Shown piece by piece: positions 63,156 to 64,000 of a stretch of DNA of 64,000 nucleotides. The stretch covers positions 265,908 through 329,907 of the forward strand of contig CAWBNG010000009.1 of the NCBI GenBank assembly GCA_963790075.1, given 5' to 3'. The notes under the pieces were generated by a model. That model was not told where the DNA came from. It ran no database searches and worked only from the letters and a program-made list of their open reading frames with translations. Source of the stretch: CAYOUV01 sp963790075 (GTDB lineage: Bacteria; Chloroflexota; Anaerolineae; Anaerolineales; Villigracilaceae). The position numbers and the translations under genes were made by a program. Each line of letters opens with the position of its first letter. Within the stretch, counting starts at the first letter, position 1.

Positions 63156-64000
63156 AAATTATAAATTCGATTATTCTATTTGGAATTTTGATAATATTAG
63201 CTGCTTGTTCCACAATTAAGGAATATGGTTCACAAATCAATCAAAGCCGTGTCTCTAAACCATATTCCCAAAATAGTGAATTAGGCAATCCCTTTTGATT
63301 TGAATAACAATAGACCTCGGTTTGTTCGCCCGTTGACGATTGACCGTAATATACTTGCAAAGCACGCAATCTATTTTTGCGATAAATGCTCTTACTGGGA
63401 AAATAATCTGGAACAATAAAGCAAAAAGCGATATCCCATATCGAAGATGTCTTCCCATGAAGATTTACGAAAATTATTTTATAGCTTCTGGGGAAAATGG
63501 ATCTGTTATGGCGTTAAACAGGGATACCGGAGTTGATATGTGGCATCTAAGCGGCACGCCAAGTAATGCACCTATCGAGGATTTATTAGTAAAAGATGAT
63601 ACTTCGTTTGTAGCTTGGTATGATTAATACTTGGAAGCCTTTGATGTTTTCACGCAAATACCTTTATGGAAACAAGAAGTACCAAACGTACATCCCTATA
63701 TCTAGCTTATTACAATGGGATTGTAGTTCATGGGCAACTGTCATTTACAGGCATATCATTCTAAAACAGGTTTGCTCTGCTGCATGGGATGATTTGCTCG
63801 ATTTTTCCGTTGCTTCAATGTTATATAACAATTCGATGTTATATATAGTAGGCAACAGGCTATCAAACAACAGGGCTTGTAGCAATGGATATCTCAAAGC
63901 CGGGTCGTCTTTTTTGGGAGGTTTCAACTAAAGATCTCCAATTAGCCACATATAATGTGGCAAGCATGGACCAGGATGCACTATATATCAGCGGAAACAG
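63152..64000 (+). pseudogene. Lipoprotein with PQQ-like propeller repeats, broken by frameshifts, runs off the window
   Basis: The ATG at 63152 overlaps the end of the RHS frame. 'LIILAACS' is a lipobox, so the product is a lipoprotein. After about 49 codons the frame shifts; 63340-63627 reads 'SIFAINALTGKIIWNNKAKS' and 'GENGSVMALNRDTGVDMWHL', typical PQQ-type propeller blades. More frame changes follow at about 63600, 63710 and 63770, with 'LEAFDVFTQIPLWKQEV' and 'YYNGIVVHGQLSFTG' in other frames. The gene continues past the right edge. It mirrors the WD40-like gene after the first RHS. Confidence 0.6.

Overview
The window looks like a chromosomal segment of a Chloroflexota bacterium, probably Anaerolineae. 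That is an inference from gene content and style (trehalose/sugar ABC operon, MoxR-DUF58 pair, Tad/Flp pilus genes, very long RHS protein with Pro/Thr linkers); no rRNA or marker gene here proves it. The left half is moderately GC-rich. The stretches 33.7-41.4 kb and 62.3-64 kb are clearly AT-richer and contain most of the broken genes.

Layout. (1) 1-7983: a sugar uptake and trehalose/alpha-glucoside operon on the plus strand: a LacI-type regulator (cut by the left edge), lipoprotein sugar-binding protein, two permeases, a GH63-like glycosidase and trehalose synthase, closed by a terminator. The second permease carries a cytochrome c haem motif (CASCH) in a large periplasmic insertion. (2) 7989-14154, minus strand: argF, rocD, alanine dehydrogenase, acetyl-CoA hydrolase/transferase and pyruvate kinase, which reads as a pathway from ornithine/alanine to pyruvate and acetate. 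(3) 14249-17414, minus strand: MBL-fold hydrolase, DUF58 protein and MoxR ATPase with overlapping ends. (4) 17576-17648: tRNA-Arg(TCG), directly followed by a tyrosine integrase and an excisionase-like protein. This is the edge of an integrated element.

(5) 19.4-23 kb: IS debris (IS110 and IS1182-like fragments), a HigB/HigA-type toxin-antitoxin pair with a palindromic operator, and one IS4-type insertion sequence that appears complete. (6) 23.0-28.2 kb, minus strand: a DNA-processing module: OB-fold protein, Rad52-like annealing protein with a SWIM zinc finger, SSB, RadC-family protein and three accessory proteins, with hairpin-rich leaders. (7) 28.7-41.4 kb, plus strand: a defence-like island. 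A PLD-SNF2 helicase and a large adenine-specific methyltransferase with recognition region form a split ISP-like restriction-modification set. They are followed by small unknowns, a PD-(D/E)XK nuclease candidate, a HsdS remnant, and an Hsp70-like ATPase set between small membrane proteins.

(8) 41.9-46.4 kb and 60.6-61.75 kb, minus strand: pieces of a Tad/Flp pilus locus (TadG-like, TadE-like, Flp pilin, an Ig-like surface protein, TadC, and only the C-terminus of TadB). This locus is interrupted by a Phd/PIN toxin-antitoxin pair and by RHS genes. (9) 46.9-60.5 kb, plus strand: a 4110-residue secreted RHS protein followed by a membrane-anchored WD40-like protein. (10) 61.75-64 kb: a second RHS gene fused to the broken end of tadB, followed by a lipoprotein with PQQ-like propeller repeats; both are split by several frameshifts. 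No CRISPR array or rRNA was seen.
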